IMG/VR virus record: IMGVR_UViG_3300017783_000233 | Span: 1 to 22,432 of that record | Direction: 5' to 3' (one strand) | Length of the DNA: 22,432 nucleotides | Source: a virus | Part shown: one piece after another, positions 20,980 through 22,432 of the stretch | Position numbering within the stretch: position 1 is the stretch's first letter | How the letters are laid out: each line of letters starts with the position of its first letter | Notes under the pieces: generated by a model | What the model was told of the DNA's origin: nothing | Database searches by the model: none | The model's input: only the letters and a program-made list of their open reading frames with translations | Program-made: the position numbers and the translations under genes

Positions 20980-21153
20980 CTATTCTACTGATTGGGATTG
21001 AGAAGTCAAGTGGTCGATGTTCTGTTCCACCTGATAAAGAATGGACTGAATGCTGCTCAGTTTGGAGTCGGAGTCGCCGTGATCCCACGCCACTTCGTTG
21101 ATTGCATGATAGGCGTCGATCAGCATTTCTTCGACTTTCAGATACTGGGACAT
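20980..21153 (-). CDS. Small helical protein, 57 aa
   Basis: Starts MSQYLKVEEMLIDAYHAINE and ends SIQSILYQVEQNIDHLTSQS. It is predicted to be almost wholly helical and acidic. GGAG lies seven bases before ATG 21153, and the stop of the 58-aa gene is one base away, so the two are coupled. Function is unknown. Confidence 0.7.
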   Translation of the reverse strand: MSQYLKVEEMLIDAYHAINEVAWDHGDSDSKLSSIQSILYQVEQNIDHLTSQSQSVE

Positions 21154-21154
21154 C

Positions 21155-21331
21155 TTATCGCTCCATGTCTCGTTCACGTTGCATATGCTCGGCATAGGCA
21201 TCGAATGCTGCCAGTACACCCTGTGGAAACGCACCACGATGCATGCCAACATAACCAAGATACTGATTGAACTCCATACCACAGAACTCAGCGTCCTTCT
21301 TCAACAAACTCATTGCTCTCTGCAGAGTCAT
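21155..21331 (-). CDS. Small protein, 58 aa
   Basis: The frame begins MTLQRAMSLLKKDAEFCGME, continues FNQYLGYVGMHRGAFPQGVL and ends HMQRERDMER. GGAGG lies five bases before the ATG. The ATG overlaps the TGA of the 57-aa gene upstream (ATGA). These junctions make it convincing despite its size. No function is known. Confidence 0.72.
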   Translation of the reverse strand: MTLQRAMSLLKKDAEFCGMEFNQYLGYVGMHRGAFPQGVLAAFDAYAEHMQRERDMER

Positions 21332-21501
21332 ACTGCCTCCTTCTGATTGTTACGATCGTCCACTTCCAACTGAATCGCTCGTTGCACGATGTTCATCGCT
21401 GCCTGCAGACCAGACCACTGATGCCGCGCATTACTCTTTGCAAACTCCTTCTGCTTCTGGAGTTCATCACGAATCGTCAAGAGAGTCATTAGATCATTCA
21501 T
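21328..21501 (-). CDS. Small helical protein, 57 aa
   Basis: The frame begins MNDLMTLLTIRDELQKQKEF, continues AKSNARHQWSGLQAAMNIVQ and ends NNQKEAV. It is predicted to be a helical hairpin. GGAGG lies seven bases before the ATG. Its ATG overlaps the TGA of the 63-aa gene (TGATG). Function is unknown. Confidence 0.72.
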   Translation of the reverse strand: MNDLMTLLTIRDELQKQKEFAKSNARHQWSGLQAAMNIVQRAIQLEVDDRNNQKEAV

Positions 21502-21692
21502 CACTTCGCCTCCTGTAACATTGAATACAACTCATTCTGTGCAGCGATACCAAAGGCAAACTCCTTGAACGTCTTGGTCGCCTCTGGACCCAGAGAACCA
21601 CGATACTCTGCAAAGTGCTCTCGGATCCCTTCCCAGTCACGGGCGTCCCAAGACTTCATGCGAGAGATGATTTTGTGATTTTCTACTTTCAT
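21501..21692 (-). CDS. Small protein, first gene after P5, 63 aa
   Basis: Starts MKVENHKIISRMKSWDARDW and ends FGIAAQNELYSMLQEAK. It is helical, charged and soluble, with no known family. TTGGAGAAAC precedes the ATG. The leader from P5 is about 75 bases long and contains a perfect 5-base hairpin. As the first product of P5 it should be made early and strongly. Confidence 0.72.
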   Translation of the reverse strand: MKVENHKIISRMKSWDARDWEGIREHFAEYRGSLGPEATKTFKEFAFGIAAQNELYSMLQEAK

Positions 21693-21732
21693 TGTTTCTC
21701 CAAGGGGCGAGAGACATTCAGTTTCGATCTAA

Positions 21733-21747
21733 CGGGATTCAGTCCCG
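21733..21747 (-). promoter_or_regulatory. Leader hairpin CGGGA/TCCCG downstream of P5
   Basis: A perfect 5-base stem with a 5-base loop lies in the 5' leader of the P5 transcript, about 40 bases before the ribosome site. It may stabilise the message or bind a regulator. P1-P4 have much shorter leaders without it. Confidence 0.4.
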
Positions 21748-21773
21748 ACCAGTTGTCCCTCAACTCAGAGACT

Positions 21774-21834
21774 ATTATCCTATAATAGAGACACAAAGAC
21801 AAGTTTAAGAAAGTGTAAGGAAATCAATAGGTTA
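21774..21834 (-). promoter_or_regulatory. Early promoter P5 of the conserved cassette
   Basis: On the minus strand: TTGATTT (21827-21821), 18 bases, TTGTCT (21802-21797), 17 bases, GATAAT (21779-21774). TAACC at the upstream edge matches the other copies, although here no gene ends at this TAA. It drives the small-gene operon and probably everything down to P4. Confidence 0.88.
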
Positions 21835-21980
21835 TGATAGAGGAGAGAGAACAGTTTCGCAGTAGACATACAGTATAATGACGTGTAGAGAGGCGGTTTT
21901 ATTCCCTGGGAGTTATACCGTTTCCTTCTAACAGAGTGGTGGGGTTAGACTCAGATGGTGGGACAGAGGGCAGTGACCCC

Positions 21981-22070
21981 ACTCGATCCGACTCCATACC
22001 ACTCGATCCGACTCCGAGTGACTCCATACCACTCCAGACACATGCAGACCACTCTCCACCACTCGATCCC
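21981..22070. repeat. 10-base phased ACTC repeats
   Basis: ACTC recurs at 21981, 21991, 22001, 22011, 22021, 22031, 22051 and 22061, skipping only 22041. ACTCGATCC occurs at 21981, 22001 and 22061, and ACTCCATACC at 21991 and 22021. The 10-base spacing is close to one DNA helical turn, so sites face the same side. It resembles binding-site iterons or a bent segment. Confidence 0.65.
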
Positions 22071-22252
22071 ATTGCGTATCTCTCTCCACAGGCGCATACA
22101 CTCTTTCCATACAGAAAACACGCGAGGTATATTATCTGTAGTGTTTTCCCCTAATAATCGATTCGATGTTAGAGTTTTCCTCTCTTATCCTACGAAACGC
22201 TCTCTATGCTTTCTCTCTGCAGTATTTGTTAGGATTGTATATGGTTATAGGA

Positions 22253-22330
22253 GTGTGGAGAACAGATAAGAGAGAGGGAGAGAGGCGCTGTAGAGGGAGA
22301 TATAGAGAGAGGGAGAAAGAGTGTACATAG
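22253..22330. repeat. GA-rich low-complexity tract
   Basis: The plus strand is strongly purine biased here, with runs such as AGAGAGAGGGAGAGAG and GAGAGAGGGAGAAAGAG. There is no coding frame. Such tracts can form unusual DNA structures or arise by slippage. Confidence 0.5.
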
Positions 22331-22353
22331 AGACTATCCTTTACTAGATCGAT

Positions 22354-22432
22354 CTATTTATTATCGTTCTCGAGACCCTGCTTTACCTGTGCGATTAGAT
22401 GGGATTCGAGTTCTGTTAGATCAAGAGAGTGT
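22354..22432 (-). CDS. C-terminal fragment of a protein (runs off the right edge)
   Basis: An open frame enters from the right edge and ends at TAG (22356-22354). It reads HSLDLTELESHLIAQVKQGL followed by ENDNK, a plausible helical C-terminus with the same style as the other small phage proteins. Only 25 codons are visible, so identity is unknown. Confidence 0.5.
   Translation of the reverse strand, partial: HSLDLTELESHLIAQVKQGLENDNK

Larger units (their letters stand above)
21835..22353. other. About 520-base gene-free region
   Basis: No frame here has a ribosome site, recognisable sequence or operon fit. The region contains a phased decamer tract (21981-22070), a GA-rich tract (22253-22330) and AT-rich stretches. 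It lies directly upstream of P5 and downstream of the gene at the right end. It may be a regulatory region, an origin or a leftover of a deleted gene; nothing in the sequence decides between these. Confidence 0.6.

Noticed and set aside
21860-21880. TATAAT on the plus strand (21874-21879) as a rightward promoter
   Set aside because: No -35 at a proper distance and no plus-strand gene follows.
21796-21880. A short minus-strand frame (MSTAKLFSLLYHNLLIS...) across promoter P5
   Set aside because: It reads through the conserved promoter and has no ribosome site; hydrophobicity comes from AT-rich promoter DNA.
21981-22070. CRISPR-like array
   Set aside because: The unit is only 10 bases with no spacers, so it is a phased tandem repeat.
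22120-22140. GATAAT on the minus strand as a sixth copy of the promoter cassette
   Set aside because: Neither TTGTCT nor TTGATTT lies at the required distance, and no gene follows closely.

Overview
The window looks like part of a T4-like (Myoviridae-type) marine bacteriophage genome. Every gene I can support lies on the minus strand. Genes are tightly packed, with stop/start overlaps of the ATGA, TAATG and TGATG kind. Base composition is moderate. Supporting content: a T4-type late promoter (TATAAATA), proteins familiar from marine T4-like phages (DUF5824, a basic internal-head-like protein, a nucleotidyltransferase), DNA repair genes, 2OG-Fe(II) oxygenases, a tRNA and a tmRNA. The tmRNA is circularly permuted, a form known mainly from alphaproteobacteria, some cyanobacteria and some betaproteobacteria. 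Its tag (ANDDNYYQEFALAA) is closer to alphaproteobacterial than cyanobacterial tags, so an alphaproteobacterial host is my inference, not a demonstration.

Layout from left to right, which is downstream to upstream for transcription. (1) 1-6401 is a late module behind a TATAAATA promoter at 6394-6401. It holds a 353-aa protein of unknown role, a GIY-YIG endonuclease, a covalent nucleotidyltransferase/ligase-like protein, a basic head-like protein, a cytidylyltransferase-fold protein, a DUF5824 protein and three exported proteins. Three of these proteins begin with short sequences resembling T4 capsid-targeting peptides, so they may be packaged in the head. (2) 6406-21834 holds early-type operons, each started by a nearly identical promoter: P1 (7242-7302), P2 (10289-10349), P3 (13044-13104), P4 (18419-18479) and P5 (21774-21834). 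A different sigma70-like promoter, P6, lies at 15100-15127. (3) 21835-22353 has no convincing gene and carries phased ACTC decamers and a GA-rich tract. (4) The C-terminus of one more gene runs off the right end.

The P1 operon encodes an exported protein and an HExxH metallopeptidase. The P2 operon encodes a uracil-DNA-glycosylase-like protein, small proteins, a RecB-like nuclease and a HAD phosphatase. The P3 operon encodes small conserved proteins, an exported protein and an ATP-dependent DNA ligase. The P6 operon encodes a pyrimidine-dimer-glycosylase-like protein, a membrane protein, a ribbon-helix-helix regulator, a DUF3310 protein and an oxygenase. The P4 operon encodes small proteins, then the permuted tmRNA, tRNA-Pro and a coiled-coil membrane protein. 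The P5 operon encodes small proteins, then a prolyl-hydroxylase-like oxygenase and an exported protein. The main themes are DNA repair and nucleotide handling, control of host translation (tmRNA plus tRNA) and several exported proteins of unknown role.

The strongest candidates for something new are the phage-encoded permuted tmRNA, the five-copy promoter cassette with a fixed upstream box, and the set of putatively packaged nucleotidyltransferase-type proteins. All functional names rest on motif recognition by eye; no database search was run.
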